From assembly GCA_040429635.1 (NCBI GenBank), contig CP158972.1:2118001-2182000 (forward strand): a stretch of DNA of 64,000 bases, in the 5' to 3' direction. The translations under genes and the position numbers were made by a program. Position 1 is the stretch's first letter. Each line of letters begins with the position of its first letter. Shown piece after piece: positions 52,587 to 61,246 of this stretch. This DNA comes from Tamlana crocina (GTDB lineage: Bacteria; Bacteroidota; Bacteroidia; Flavobacteriales; Flavobacteriaceae). A model generated the notes under the pieces. The model saw only the letters and a program-made list of their open reading frames with translations, had not been told where the DNA came from and made no database searches.

Positions 52587-54419
52587 ATGGCTGAAAACGA
52601 AAACAAAGCTGAAGTTGAAGCAACTGAAGCACAAACTGCACAAGCTCCGGTAGTATCTGAAGCACAAGCAAACCCTGAAAAATTCTTAAAGGAGTTTAAC
52701 TGGCACAACTACCAAGAAGGTATTGACGAGGTTGACGACCAACAATTAAAAGAATTTGAAAAATTAGTAGCCGAGAACTTTGTTGACACTTTAGATGACG
52801 AAGTGGTAACTGGTGAAGTGGTACACATTACAGATCGCGATGCTATTATCGATATCAACGCAAAATCTGAAGGTGTTATTTCATTAAACGAGTTCCGTTA
52901 CAACCCAGATTTAAAAGTAGGCGATAAGGTAGAGGTATTGATTGACGTTCGCGAAGATGCAACTGGTCAATTAGTGTTATCTCACCGTAAGGCGCGTGTA
53001 ATCAAAGCTTGGGATCGCGTAAACAAAGCACACGAAACTGGCGAGATTGTAAACGGTTTTGTAAAATGCAGAACTAAAGGTGGTATGATTGTAGATGTAT
53101 TCGGTATCGAAGCATTCTTACCAGGTTCTCAAATTGACGTTAAGCCAATTAGAGATTACGATCAGTACGTAAACAAAACTATGGAATTCAAAGTGGTTAA
53201 GATCAACCACGAGTTCAAGAACGTAGTTGTGTCTCACAAAGCGCTTATCGAAGCTGATATTGAAGAGCAAAAGAAAGAAATCATTGGTCAATTAGAAAAA
53301 GGTCAAGTATTAGAAGGTGTGGTTAAAAACATCACGTCTTACGGTGTGTTTATCGACCTTGGTGGCGTAGATGGATTGATCCACATTACAGACCTTTCTT
53401 GGTCTCGTATCAACCACCCGAACGAAATTGTAGAATTAGACCAAAAACTTAACGTGGTAATCCTTGATTTTGATGAAGATAAATCAAGAATCCAATTAGG
53501 TTTAAAACAATTGAGCAAGCACCCATGGGAAGCTCTTGCTGATGAAGTAAAAGTTGGTGACAAAGTAAAAGGTAAAGTAGTTGTAATCGCAGATTACGGT
53601 GCATTTATCGAAGTTGCTGATGGTGTTGAAGGATTGATTCACGTTTCTGAAATGTCATGGTCTACACACTTACGTTCTGCACAAGATTTCGTATCTGTAG
53701 GTGACGAGGTTGAAGCGGTAATCTTAACTCTAGATAGAGAAGACCGTAAAATGTCTCTTGGTATAAAGCAATTGACTCCAGACCCATGGACTGATATTAC
53801 AGGTAAATACCCAGTAGGTTCTAAGCACACTGGTATTGTACGTAACTTCACTAACTTTGGTGTATTCGTAGAATTGGAAGAAGGTATTGACGGATTGATT
53901 TACATCTCAGATCTATCTTGGACTAAGAAAATCAAGCACCCAAGTGAGTTCTGTAACGTAGGCGATAAGTTAGACGTTGTTGTATTGGAGTTGGATGTTG
54001 AAGGACGTAAATTATCTTTAGGTCACAAACAAACTACTGAAAACCCATGGGACAAGTACGAAACTGAGTTCGCTTTAGATACAACCCACGAAGCTGAAAT
54101 TTCTGAAATCGTTGACAAAGGTGCTACTGTAGAGTTTAACGAAGATATCGTTGCTTTTGTACCTGCACGTCACCTAGAAAAAGAAGATGGCAGCAAATTG
54201 AAAAAAGGAGAGAAAGCCGAGTTTAAAATCATTGAATTCAACAAAGAATTTAAGCGCGTTGTAGCCTCTCATACTGCTGTTTTCAAGGAAGAAGAAGCTA
54301 AGATTGTAAAACAAGCTGCTAGAAAAGCTGAAGCTGCTGCTGCAGAAGCAAAACCAACTTTAGGTGATGCTAACGATGCTTTACAAGCACTTAAGGATAA
54401 AATGGACGGGAAGAAGTAA
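52587..54419 (+). CDS. rpsA: 30S ribosomal protein S1
   Basis: 610 aa. Several S1 (OB-fold) repeats with the usual GxVxxxxxxGxFV pattern, e.g. VKNITSYGVFIDLGGVDGLI, VVVIADYGAFIEVADGVEGL, VRNFTNFGVFVELEEGIDGL. A strongly acidic N-terminus (ENENKAEVEATEAQTAQAPV) and an Ala/Lys-rich C-terminus are typical of Bacteroidota S1. Codon use is that of a highly expressed gene. It binds mRNA on the small subunit. Likely start is MAENENKAEVE; no nearby alternative. Confidence 0.97.
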   Translation: MAENENKAEVEATEAQTAQAPVVSEAQANPEKFLKEFNWHNYQEGIDEVDDQQLKEFEKLVAENFVDTLDDEVVTGEVVHITDRDAIIDINAKSEGVISLNEFRYNPDLKVGDKVEVLIDVREDATGQLVLSHRKARVIKAWDRVNKAHETGEIVNGFVKCRTKGGMIVDVFGIEAFLPGSQIDVKPIRDYDQYVNKTMEFKVVKINHEFKNVVVSHKALIEADIEEQKKEIIGQLEKGQVLEGVVKNITSYGVFIDLGGVDGLIHITDLSWSRINHPNEIVELDQKLNVVILDFDEDKSRIQLGLKQLSKHPWEALADEVKVGDKVKGKVVVIADYGAFIEVADGVEGLIHVSEMSWSTHLRSAQDFVSVGDEVEAVILTLDREDRKMSLGIKQLTPDPWTDITGKYPVGSKHTGIVRNFTNFGVFVELEEGIDGLIYISDLSWTKKIKHPSEFCNVGDKLDVVVLELDVEGRKLSLGHKQTTENPWDKYETEFALDTTHEAEISEIVDKGATVEFNEDIVAFVPARHLEKEDGSKLKKGEKAEFKIIEFNKEFKRVVASHTAVFKEEEAKIVKQAARKAEAAAAEAKPTLGDANDALQALKDKMDGKK

Positions 54420-54424
54420 TTCCT

Positions 54425-54444
54425 ATTCCTGCGCAGGCAGGAAT
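54425..54444. repeat. Small palindrome after rpsA
   Basis: ATTCCTGC (54425-54432) and GCAGGAAT (54437-54444) are exact complements around a 4-nt loop. Resembles dispersed flavobacterial palindromes. Confidence 0.6.
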
Positions 54445-54462
54445 CTTTTCATCCTATTGAAC

Positions 54463-54493
54463 AAAAGCCCCGCAGAAATGCGGGGCTTTTTTT
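54463..54493 (+). terminator. rpsA terminator
   Basis: AAAAGCCCCGC (54463-54473) pairs with GCGGGGCTTTT (54480-54490) around a 6-nt loop; T run to 54493. Nearly the same sequence recurs at 55447-55477. Confidence 0.92.
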
Positions 54494-54557
54494 ATAATAA
54501 AACCGAAACTTGTAAAAATAATTCTATTTTTGACGACAACTATATTTACAAATTAAA

Positions 54558-55439
54558 ATGAAAAAACTTCACTTAACTTTTATCGCATTTTTGATGCTTA
54601 TTTCAGTGCATGCTCAATATGGAATAACTAAAAAAAGGAAACCAGAAGCAGAAATAATTAAAACATTACCCTTATTAGTTGTATTACATGATTACGACGA
54701 CCCATTATATCAGCGAATGAGAGTTGATTTAAAAGAGGCTATGCAGAAGTATTGGTATTATTCAGAGGATATTACTTTTGTTTCGAAAGATGAATTAAGA
54801 GAATATGAAAAGGACAAATTGAAAAGGGACAATTATGCCTACTTGATGTTTTCAGAAAAATTATATCGAGCTAATGTTCCTGCTGGGTGTTTTTGTATAG
54901 GCTTACTTAACAAAAAAACATTTACTCATTTTAAAAAGTTTGGTAATTACGATGAGAAGTTAACCATGGCAGACTACAAACAAGGTTTATATTGGTTACA
55001 GAAGGATTTAGAAACGGTTTTTGATGCTAAAACATGGAAAGAAAACAACCAAAATACTATTAAAGCGTTTAGGGAAAATGTAGAAACGAGTACTTTACTG
55101 GTTGATGAAAGTCTAGTAACCGACGATTTAAAAGATCAAATGGAATCGGTATATAGTTATAATTATAAAATAGTTACAAAAGAAGAAATTGATAGAGCTA
55201 TAATGTCGTCTTCTCCCAATATACTGTACACCAAACCATATAATTACCTTTCTCGCCCTTTAGTTAAGTCTAATGACGAAGGTCATTCTTTAGCTAGTAT
55301 GAGGGATAATGTTAATGTTGTAGTTTTAAACTATGTCTATAGTGCCGAAAATAACCAGCCTTTAGCAGCGTTTAAAACAAAGGCAAACAAAAAAACAACG
55401 TTAAAGCATTTCAAAAAGGGATTAAAAGTTTTAAAATAG
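54558..55439 (+). CDS. Exported protein, unknown
   Basis: 293 aa with a signal peptide (MKKLHLTFIAFLMLISVHA, cleavage before QYG). The mature part begins with basic residues (ITKKRKPEAE) and then shows a mixed alpha/beta pattern (LPLLVVLHDYDDPLYQRMRV, LMFSEKLYRANVPAGCFCIG, ENVETSTLLVDESLVTDDLK). No family recognised. The gene sits between two nearly identical terminators and is more AT-rich than rpsA and pyrR, which suggests later arrival (inference). Confidence 0.75.
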   Translation: MKKLHLTFIAFLMLISVHAQYGITKKRKPEAEIIKTLPLLVVLHDYDDPLYQRMRVDLKEAMQKYWYYSEDITFVSKDELREYEKDKLKRDNYAYLMFSEKLYRANVPAGCFCIGLLNKKTFTHFKKFGNYDEKLTMADYKQGLYWLQKDLETVFDAKTWKENNQNTIKAFRENVETSTLLVDESLVTDDLKDQMESVYSYNYKIVTKEEIDRAIMSSSPNILYTKPYNYLSRPLVKSNDEGHSLASMRDNVNVVVLNYVYSAENNQPLAAFKTKANKKTTLKHFKKGLKVLK

Positions 55440-55446
55440 CAACCTC

Positions 55447-55477
55447 AAAAGCCCCGCACAAATGCGGGGCTTTTTTT
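55447..55477 (+). terminator. Terminator nearly identical to that of rpsA
   Basis: AAAAGCCCCGC (55447-55457) pairs with GCGGGGCTTTT (55464-55474). It differs from 54463-54493 by one loop base. Confidence 0.92.
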
Positions 55478-55509
55478 ATGCATTCGTTTCAACTTCTAAT
55501 TTTTTGCAC

Positions 55510-55517
55510 TACCTTTG
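55510..55517 (+). promoter_or_regulatory. -7 box of the pyrR promoter
   Basis: TACCTTTG matches TAnnTTTG, 26 nt before the ATG at 55543. No clear -33 TTG at the usual distance. Confidence 0.45.
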
Positions 55518-55542
55518 TTTACCAGATACGTTTGGATTAAAT

Positions 55543-56082
55543 ATGAGTCAAAAAGTTTTACTTAACGCAAAAGAGGTAAACATCATTCTTCACCGTTTGG
55601 CTTGCCAACTTATTGAAAAACACAACGATTTTAGCGACACTGTACTTATTGGTTTACAGCCTCGTGGCGTGTTTTTGGCAGACAGATTGGCAAAAATTTT
55701 AAAGGAAGATTACAAAGTTAAAAATATCCAATTGGGGTATTTAGACATTACTTTTTTTAGGGACGACTTTAGAAGAGGCGACAAACCCTTGGAAGCCAAC
55801 AAAACCAAAATCAACTTTTTGGTAGAAGATAAAAACATTGTGTTTATTGATGATGTACTTTACACCGGCCGAAGTATTCGTGCGGCACTAACCGCCATTC
55901 AGTCGTTTGGCCGTCCCAACGAAATAGAGCTGCTGACTTTAATCGATAGGCGTTTCAGTAGGCATTTGCCTATTCAGCCCAATTATAGAGGCCGTCAGGT
56001 AGACGTTATAAACGAAGAAAAAGTAAGGGTAAACTGGAAAGAGCACGATAACGAAGATTCGGTTTACTTAATTGAAAAATGA
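55543..56082 (+). CDS. pyrR: Bifunctional PyrR: pyrimidine regulator / uracil phosphoribosyltransferase
   Basis: 179 aa from MSQKVLLNAKEVNIILHRLA; the in-frame ATG at 55462 lies before the promoter and overlaps the terminator. PRPP-binding motif VFIDDVLYTGRSIRAALTAI, and GLQPRGVFLADRLAKIL. In Gram-positives PyrR binds pyr mRNA; here it may simply act as a phosphoribosyltransferase. Next gene is pyrB, 155 nt on. Confidence 0.93.
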   Translation: MSQKVLLNAKEVNIILHRLACQLIEKHNDFSDTVLIGLQPRGVFLADRLAKILKEDYKVKNIQLGYLDITFFRDDFRRGDKPLEANKTKINFLVEDKNIVFIDDVLYTGRSIRAALTAIQSFGRPNEIELLTLIDRRFSRHLPIQPNYRGRQVDVINEEKVRVNWKEHDNEDSVYLIEK

Positions 56083-56111
56083 TAGGCATAAGCTTGAAGT
56101 TTGATGCCAGA

Positions 56112-56140
56112 TTGAGTGTCACACTGAGCGCAGTCGAAGT
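56112..56140. repeat. Dispersed repeat, inverted copy of the 20389-20416 type
   Basis: CACTGAGCGCAGTCGAAGTG is the reverse complement of the CACTTCGACTGCGCTCAGTG-type repeat; lies in the pyrR-pyrB gap. Confidence 0.6.
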
Positions 56141-56200
56141 GTAGTCAAAATCTAAAACATAAAATAATAACTTGAAGTTGGTTAAAAGAATGCACAAGCA

Positions 56201-56235
56201 ACTTTAAACTTTAAACTTTAAACTTTAAACTTTTA
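56201..56235. repeat. Heptamer tandem repeat at the pyrB start
   Basis: Five copies of ACTTTAA (the last is ACTTTTA) fill 56201-56235 and end 2-3 nt before the pyrB ATG at 56238. Confidence 0.85.
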
Positions 56236-56237
56236 GA

Positions 56238-57167
56238 ATGAGCGAATTAAGTGTAAACCACTTATTGGGAATAAAATATCTTAAACCCGAAGATATCCAA
56301 CTTATTTTTGAAACGGCCGACCATTTTAAGGAAGTGATTAACCGGCCCATTAAAAAAGTACCTTCGCTACGCGATATCACCATAGCCAATCTGTTTTTTG
56401 AAAATTCCACCCGAACTAAATTATCGTTTGAGTTGGCTGAAAAACGTTTGTCGGCCGATGTGCTTAATTTTTCATCGGCGCAATCATCGGTAAAAAAAGG
56501 GGAGACCCTTATCGATACGGTAAACAATATTTTATCTATGAAAGTGGATATGGTGGTGATGCGCCATCCCAACCCGGGGGCAGGCGTGTTTCTTTCCAAG
56601 CACATAAAAGCGAGTATTGTAAATGCTGGCGATGGCGCTCACGAACACCCTACACAAGCTTTATTGGATTCGTATTCCATCCGCGAAAAATTAGGTGAAG
56701 TTGGCGGAAAAAAAGTAGTGATAGTTGGTGATATTTTGCATAGCCGAGTAGCGCTGTCGAACATTTTCGCATTACAATTACAAGGCGCCGAAGTGATGGT
56801 TTGTGGCCCGAAAACACTGTTGCCAAAATATATAGATAGCCTTGGAGTAAAAGTTGAAACCAATTTACGTAAAGCCTTAAATTGGTGTGATGTAGCAAAT
56901 ATGCTTCGTGTGCAAAACGAGCGAATGGATATCAGTTACTTTCCTTCAACAAGAGAATACACCCAACAGTTTGGAGTAAGCAAAGATTTATTGGATTCAT
57001 TGGATAAAGAAATCACCATCATGCACCCAGGCCCTATAAATCGAGGCGTGGAAATTACCAGTGATGTGGCCGATTCCAGTCAATCGATTATTCTAGACCA
57101 AGTACAGAACGGTGTAGCGGTGCGTATGGCCGTGATATACTTATTAGCTTCAAAAATAAAACAGTAG
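56238..57167 (+). CDS. pyrB: Aspartate carbamoyltransferase catalytic chain
   Basis: 309 aa. Carbamoyl-phosphate motif FFENSTRTKLSFELAEKRLS at ~52-71, GDGAHEHPTQALLDSY, and the aspartate-loop region HPGPINRGVEITSDVADS. Makes carbamoyl aspartate in pyrimidine synthesis. No pyrI regulatory chain is seen. Translation start lies directly after the heptamer repeat. Confidence 0.97.
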   Translation: MSELSVNHLLGIKYLKPEDIQLIFETADHFKEVINRPIKKVPSLRDITIANLFFENSTRTKLSFELAEKRLSADVLNFSSAQSSVKKGETLIDTVNNILSMKVDMVVMRHPNPGAGVFLSKHIKASIVNAGDGAHEHPTQALLDSYSIREKLGEVGGKKVVIVGDILHSRVALSNIFALQLQGAEVMVCGPKTLLPKYIDSLGVKVETNLRKALNWCDVANMLRVQNERMDISYFPSTREYTQQFGVSKDLLDSLDKEITIMHPGPINRGVEITSDVADSSQSIILDQVQNGVAVRMAVIYLLASKIKQ

Positions 57168-57170
57168 ATT

Positions 57171-57503
57171 ATGATTTTAGACCAAAACGGAAATATCTCT
57201 ATAATCACGCAAGAACAAGCTACGGTTGTAGAATTAGTGAAAAAAATTCAGGAGTCGTATTCAAAAATAAAAAACTATAATATTATTGTGGTGTTAACCT
57301 CATTAAAACCTTTAAGACAAGATGATATAGTGGAGTTTTTGCAAATTTCGAATACACATCGAGGTTCAAAAAAATCGTTCGTAATCGTTAACAATAAAAT
57401 TGATTTAGATAGTGTTCCAGATGAAATTGTTGTGGTGCCCACCATTCAGGAAGCCCATGATATTATAGAAATGGAAGAAATGGAGCGCGATTTAGGGTTT
57501 TAA
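57171..57503 (+). CDS. 110-aa STAS-like protein, unknown
   Basis: Starts MILDQNGNISIITQEQATVV, 3 nt after pyrB. Alternating strands and helices (IIVVLTSLKPLRQDDIVEFL, KSFVIVNNKIDLDSVPDEIV) suggest a STAS or similar small alpha/beta fold. In related genomes a gene like this precedes rnz and is sometimes named after it (memory); no function known. Forms an operon with DUF3291 and rnz. Confidence 0.8.
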   Translation: MILDQNGNISIITQEQATVVELVKKIQESYSKIKNYNIIVVLTSLKPLRQDDIVEFLQISNTHRGSKKSFVIVNNKIDLDSVPDEIVVVPTIQEAHDIIEMEEMERDLGF

Positions 57504-57504
57504 T

Positions 57505-57981
57505 ATGACAGCATACCATCTTGCACAAGTAAATATTGCCAAGCGTTTAGCTCTAATGGACGACCCCATTATGCAAGATTTTGTGAACAACGTTGATAGA
57601 ATGAATGTCATAGCCGACCAAAGCGACGGATTTGTTTGGCGCTTAAAAGATGAAGATAAAGACGAAGCGGCCGCTATATTTCAAGATGATTCGCTTTTAA
57701 TTAATATGTCCGTTTGGGAAAATCAGGAATCGTTATTTAATTACACATACCGGTCCAACCACATTGAAGTTTTCAAACGGAAAAAGGAATGGTTCAGTAA
57801 AGTGAAGATGGCCCACATGGCGTTTTGGTATGTACCTGTGGGGTATATGCCAACTTTTAATGACGCTAAGTTACGTTTGGATTATTTAAACGCTCACGGT
57901 GAAACCCCTTTTGCCTTTACTTTTAAAAGCAAATTTACCATCGTAGATGCCCTAAACTACAAACAGCTTAAAACAAAATGA
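57505..57981 (+). CDS. DUF3291 domain protein
   Basis: 158 aa. The DUF3291 pattern is clear: YHLAQVNIAKRLALMDDPIM at the start, GFVWRLKDE, SVWENQESLFNYTYRSNHIE, and KMAHMAFWYVPVGYMPTFND. Dimeric alpha-beta barrel-like fold, perhaps a heme- or small-molecule-binding monooxygenase relative. 1 nt after the preceding gene and overlapping rnz by 4 nt (ATGA). Confidence 0.88.
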   Translation: MTAYHLAQVNIAKRLALMDDPIMQDFVNNVDRMNVIADQSDGFVWRLKDEDKDEAAAIFQDDSLLINMSVWENQESLFNYTYRSNHIEVFKRKKEWFSKVKMAHMAFWYVPVGYMPTFNDAKLRLDYLNAHGETPFAFTFKSKFTIVDALNYKQLKTK

Positions 57982-58883
57982 AACTATCCATTTTAGGCTG
58001 CTACAGTGCCACGCCCCGAACGTTAAACAACACCACCTCGCAAGTATTGGAAATAAACAATCACATGTTTTTAATAGATTGTGGCGAGGGTACGCAGGTG
58101 GAATTGCGAAAACATAAAATAAAATTCAATCGCATTAAGCATATTTTTATTTCGCATTTGCATGGCGACCATTTTTTTGGTCTGGTGGGATTGATATCAA
58201 CGTTTAGGTTGCTTACCCGTGAGACCGACCTGCATATTTATGGCCCAAAAGGCATTAAAGAAGTGGTTACGCTTCAAATGAAGTTGGCCGATTCGTGGAC
58301 CAATTACAAATTGATTTTCCATGAACTCACTTCAAAAGAATCAGAATTAATTTTTGAAGACGATAAGGTGGAAGTGCACACCATTCCGTTAGATCATCGA
58401 ATTTACACCAACGGGTATTTGTTTAAGGGAAAAGAAGGCTCTCGAAAACTGAAGATACATGCCGTGGAAAGGGCTAATATTAACGTAGCGTATTACAGAA
58501 AACTTACCCAAGGTTTTGATGTGGAAAATGAACATGGCGAGCTTATTAAAAACGAAGCGGTAACCAAGCCAGGGCCAAAACCAAAGAGTTATGCGTTTTG
58601 TAGCGATACCATGTACAAGGAAGATATCGTGCCCATAATAGAGAATACCACTGTACTTTATCACGAATCGACTTTTTTAAATCAACATGCCCATTTGGCG
58701 GTAAAAACAAAACACTCTACCGCACGCGAAGCGGCTCTTATTGCCCAAAAAGCGAATGTAGAAACTTTAATTTTGGGGCATTACTCCACGAGATACGATA
58801 ATCTAAAAGTATTTAAGGAAGAAGCCGAAGACGTTTTTCCAAATGTTGAACTGGCTAAAGACGGCAAAACTTTTGAGTTTTAA
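57978..58883 (+). CDS. rnz: Ribonuclease Z
   Basis: 301 aa. Metallo-beta-lactamase fold: FISHLHGDHFFGLVGLISTF (HxHxDH), CSDTMYKEDI, HESTFLNQHAHLA, and LILGHYSTRYDN. Cuts the 3' trailer of tRNA precursors, needed here because the window's tRNA has no encoded CCA. Overlaps the preceding gene start-to-stop and overlaps the convergent gene by 4 nt. Confidence 0.96.
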   Translation: MKLSILGCYSATPRTLNNTTSQVLEINNHMFLIDCGEGTQVELRKHKIKFNRIKHIFISHLHGDHFFGLVGLISTFRLLTRETDLHIYGPKGIKEVVTLQMKLADSWTNYKLIFHELTSKESELIFEDDKVEVHTIPLDHRIYTNGYLFKGKEGSRKLKIHAVERANINVAYYRKLTQGFDVENEHGELIKNEAVTKPGPKPKSYAFCSDTMYKEDIVPIIENTTVLYHESTFLNQHAHLAVKTKHSTAREAALIAQKANVETLILGHYSTRYDNLKVFKEEAEDVFPNVELAKDGKTFEF

Positions 58884-59302
58884 TTCAACTCCTTCAAGTT
58901 TAAAATCCAGGTTATAGCTTGGCTAATGGAAGTACACCTTTTGATCTTTTTTTTAGTCAGTTGTTTTTCTAAACTGGCATTTCCGAAAGCAAAGTTGTTA
59001 TAAACCACAAAGGCGCTGGCAATTATTATGTTAAATTCGTCATCAATCCTATTGTAACAGCCCGGATCGGTAGAATAGGAGTGTATGCGGTTTGCAATAA
59101 ATCCGAGCTTAGTGTTTTTTCCGTAAAAGCCTATAAGTTCGACCATTAAAAGCCTGAGTTTTTCATAAGTTAAATGCTCGCCTTCGTTTATTTCAGAAGC
59201 ATAAAATTTTTCAAAAAGGTAAAACGTTCCAAACGGAAGCGTTAACTTATGTGAAGGGTTGTTTTTATAATACTCTGAAGTTTCTAAATACATGGAAATC
59301 AA
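58880..59302 (-). CDS. Small cytoplasmic protein, paralogue 1 (SpoIIAA/STAS-like)
   Basis: 140 aa; a start at MYLETSEYYKNN (9 nt in) is possible. Shares the block LPFGTFYLFEKFYASEINEG and YGKNTKLGFIANRIHSYSTD with the next gene, ~35-40% identical by eye over the whole length. The common pattern (G-x-x-x-R-x-x-S-Y-S-x-D-P) suggests a small fold such as STAS, found in flavobacterial sensor-like proteins, but no function is known. Its stop overlaps that of rnz by 4 nt. Confidence 0.8.
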   Translation of the reverse strand: MISMYLETSEYYKNNPSHKLTLPFGTFYLFEKFYASEINEGEHLTYEKLRLLMVELIGFYGKNTKLGFIANRIHSYSTDPGCYNRIDDEFNIIIASAFVVYNNFAFGNASLEKQLTKKKIKRCTSISQAITWILNLKELN

Positions 59303-59336
59303 ACGAAGTTTTATTGATTCAACAGATTGTTTTCAA

Positions 59337-59747
59337 CTATTTTTTCTCAAATAAGGTCCATTCAATGGCTGCTTCCAATGAGTCAAAGCGCTTTATATTT
59401 ACAGGAGCAAAATGCTTCTCTAAGGCTGCGTTGATTGAGGTCATTTTATTATAGTACACAATAGCCCCCGAAGATATAACACTATTGTAAGTTTGGTCTA
59501 CTAATTCCCAAGTCTGGGGATCCATGGAATACGAATTTACACGATGCGAAATATATCCCCATTTTGTGTTTTTTCCATAATACTCAATAACTTTATCCAT
59601 TACAGTCTTTATCATCTCCCAATCAAAATGAATACCTTCGTTTAATTCGGAAACAACAAAACCATCACACAAGTAAAAATTACCAAAAGGCATTTGCAAC
59701 TTGTGGGGTTTTAAATCACTGTAATATTTTTTTTCTTCGAAAGTCAT
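59337..59747 (-). CDS. Small cytoplasmic protein, paralogue 2 (SpoIIAA/STAS-like)
   Basis: 136 aa, start MTFEEKKYYSDLKPHKLQMP. Matches the previous gene in MPFGNFYLCDGFVVSELNEG, YGKNTKWGYISHRVNSYSMD and the C-terminal SLEAAIEWTL. A tandem duplication, 34 nt apart, with considerable divergence, so the copies are old. Function unknown. Confidence 0.82.
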   Translation of the reverse strand: MTFEEKKYYSDLKPHKLQMPFGNFYLCDGFVVSELNEGIHFDWEMIKTVMDKVIEYYGKNTKWGYISHRVNSYSMDPQTWELVDQTYNSVISSGAIVYYNKMTSINAALEKHFAPVNIKRFDSLEAAIEWTLFEKK

Positions 59748-59829
59748 AAAGAAAATTCATACTATAAAATTAGTGATTTTAATATCATGTTGCTACAAAG
59801 CTAGAGCGTTTTTTTGTTAATTTGTATTT

Positions 59830-60474
59830 ATGGAAAAGGACTTAAGCAACTACAGGAAATCTTATGAAAAGGCAGAATTACTTTTGTCTGAAGTACCCGA
59901 AAACCCTATTGAACTGTTTCAAAAATGGTTTTACGAAGTTGATGCGCATTTTCCAGAGAATGAAACCAATGCCATGACCATTTCAACTATTGGCTTAGAT
60001 GCTTTTCCCAAAAACAGAGTGGTGTTACTCAAAAAATACACTTTTGAAGGTTTTATTTTTTACACCAATTATAATAGTGAAAAAGGAAAGGCCATTGCCG
60101 CAAATCCTAACGTTTGTCTGTCATTTTTTTGGCATGGAGCAGAACGGCAAGTCATTATAAAAGGAAAAACTGAAAAGATAGCTGAGAATTTAAGCGATGG
60201 TTATTTTGAATCCAGACCAAGAGGAAGTCAATTAGGGGCTTTGGTGTCCAATCAAAGTGAAGTGGTAAATCGCAAAGATTTAGAAAAAGAACTTATAAAA
60301 TTAGAAAAGCAGTTTGCTGGAAAGGAAATACCAAGGCCATTACATTGGGGCGGCTACATTGTAAAGCCTGTTGAAATGGAATTTTGGCAAGGACGCCCCA
60401 ATAGACTTCATGACCGTATTCGCTATAAACTTTTGGAAGATTTTAATTGGCAAATAGATCGATTGGCACCATAA
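59830..60474 (+). CDS. pdxH: Pyridoxamine/pyridoxine 5'-phosphate oxidase
   Basis: 214 aa. FMN- and PLP-site motifs: NRVVLLKKYTFEGFIFYTNY, SFFWHGAERQVIIKGKTEKI, SRPRGSQLGALVSNQSEVV, and the end EFWQGRPNRLHDRI. Makes pyridoxal phosphate with O2. Normal length. Single gene. Confidence 0.97.
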   Translation: MEKDLSNYRKSYEKAELLLSEVPENPIELFQKWFYEVDAHFPENETNAMTISTIGLDAFPKNRVVLLKKYTFEGFIFYTNYNSEKGKAIAANPNVCLSFFWHGAERQVIIKGKTEKIAENLSDGYFESRPRGSQLGALVSNQSEVVNRKDLEKELIKLEKQFAGKEIPRPLHWGGYIVKPVEMEFWQGRPNRLHDRIRYKLLEDFNWQIDRLAP

Positions 60475-60530
60475 ATTTATTTGAAAATAAATTCTTTCAA
60501 AAAACTACATTTTAACGATTAAAAACATTA

Positions 60531-60570
60531 AAAATCGATTAAAGACATGTTTTTAGTCGATTTTAACTTT
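60531..60570 (+). terminator. AT-rich hairpin after pdxH
   Basis: AAAATCGATTAAA (60531-60543) pairs with TTTAGTCGATTTT (60552-60564), 12 Watson-Crick pairs plus one G-U, followed by AACTTTTTATT. May terminate pdxH; the T-run is offset. Confidence 0.5.
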
Positions 60571-60637
60571 TTATTAACATTTACTTCGGGTTAGGATTAT
60601 AATTTTACAATCCCAAATCTAAAATAACTTAACCCAC

Positions 60638-61135
60638 ATGAAGTTACCAATCAAACTGCCGTTATTGGCTTTGTTGGCTATGCTTTCGTTTTCATCGTGC
60701 TCTACCCATAACTTAGATGATGATGCAGAAGCTATAGAACTTAAACTAGTTGCCCAACAAGCCAAGTTAATTGAACTAGAAATTTTAGAACTCATTAACG
60801 ACCACCGTATTTCACAGGGTTTAAATCCTTTAGAAGATATGGATATTGTAAAATCTGTAGCCTTTAGCCACACCGATTATATGGTGGATAGTGGAGAGGT
60901 TTCCCACGATAATTTTTATTCACGGAGCAATTACCTAAAATCTCACGCCGGAGCAAAACGAGTTTCAGAAAACGTGGCTTACGGTTATAGCTCTGCCGAG
61001 TCCGTAGTACGAGCTTGGCTTAAAAGTGAAGCGCATAAAAACAACTTGGAAGGCGATTACACAAACTTTGATGTATCGGCCGAAAAAAACGAAGAAGGTA
61101 GATGGTATTATACCAATATCTTCATTAAGAAATAA
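60638..61135 (+). CDS. CAP (SCP/PR1) domain lipoprotein
   Basis: 165 aa. Signal with lipobox: MKLPIKLPLLALLAMLSFSS then CST. The CAP domain has LINDHRISQGLNPLEDMDIV, AFSHTDYMVDSGEVSHDNFY (His of the putative metal site), SENVAYGYSSAESVVRAWLK, and KSEAHKNNLEGDYTNFDVSA. Extracytoplasmic; bacterial roles include hydrolysis or adhesion but are mostly undefined. Ends with its own terminator. Confidence 0.92.
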   Translation: MKLPIKLPLLALLAMLSFSSCSTHNLDDDAEAIELKLVAQQAKLIELEILELINDHRISQGLNPLEDMDIVKSVAFSHTDYMVDSGEVSHDNFYSRSNYLKSHAGAKRVSENVAYGYSSAESVVRAWLKSEAHKNNLEGDYTNFDVSAEKNEEGRWYYTNIFIKK

Positions 61136-61246
61136 AACACCCAAAAAACATTAAAAGCATCCTTTTTAATTTCAATTAATAGCCATTAAAGAAACTTAAG
61201 AGGACACACTGATAACTCAATAAGTTATTTAAATTTTAGTTTGGAC

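Noticed and set aside
61137-61246. Attenuator or riboswitch for the thr operon
   Set aside because: The operon's promoter side lies beyond the right edge; this side is the 3' end.
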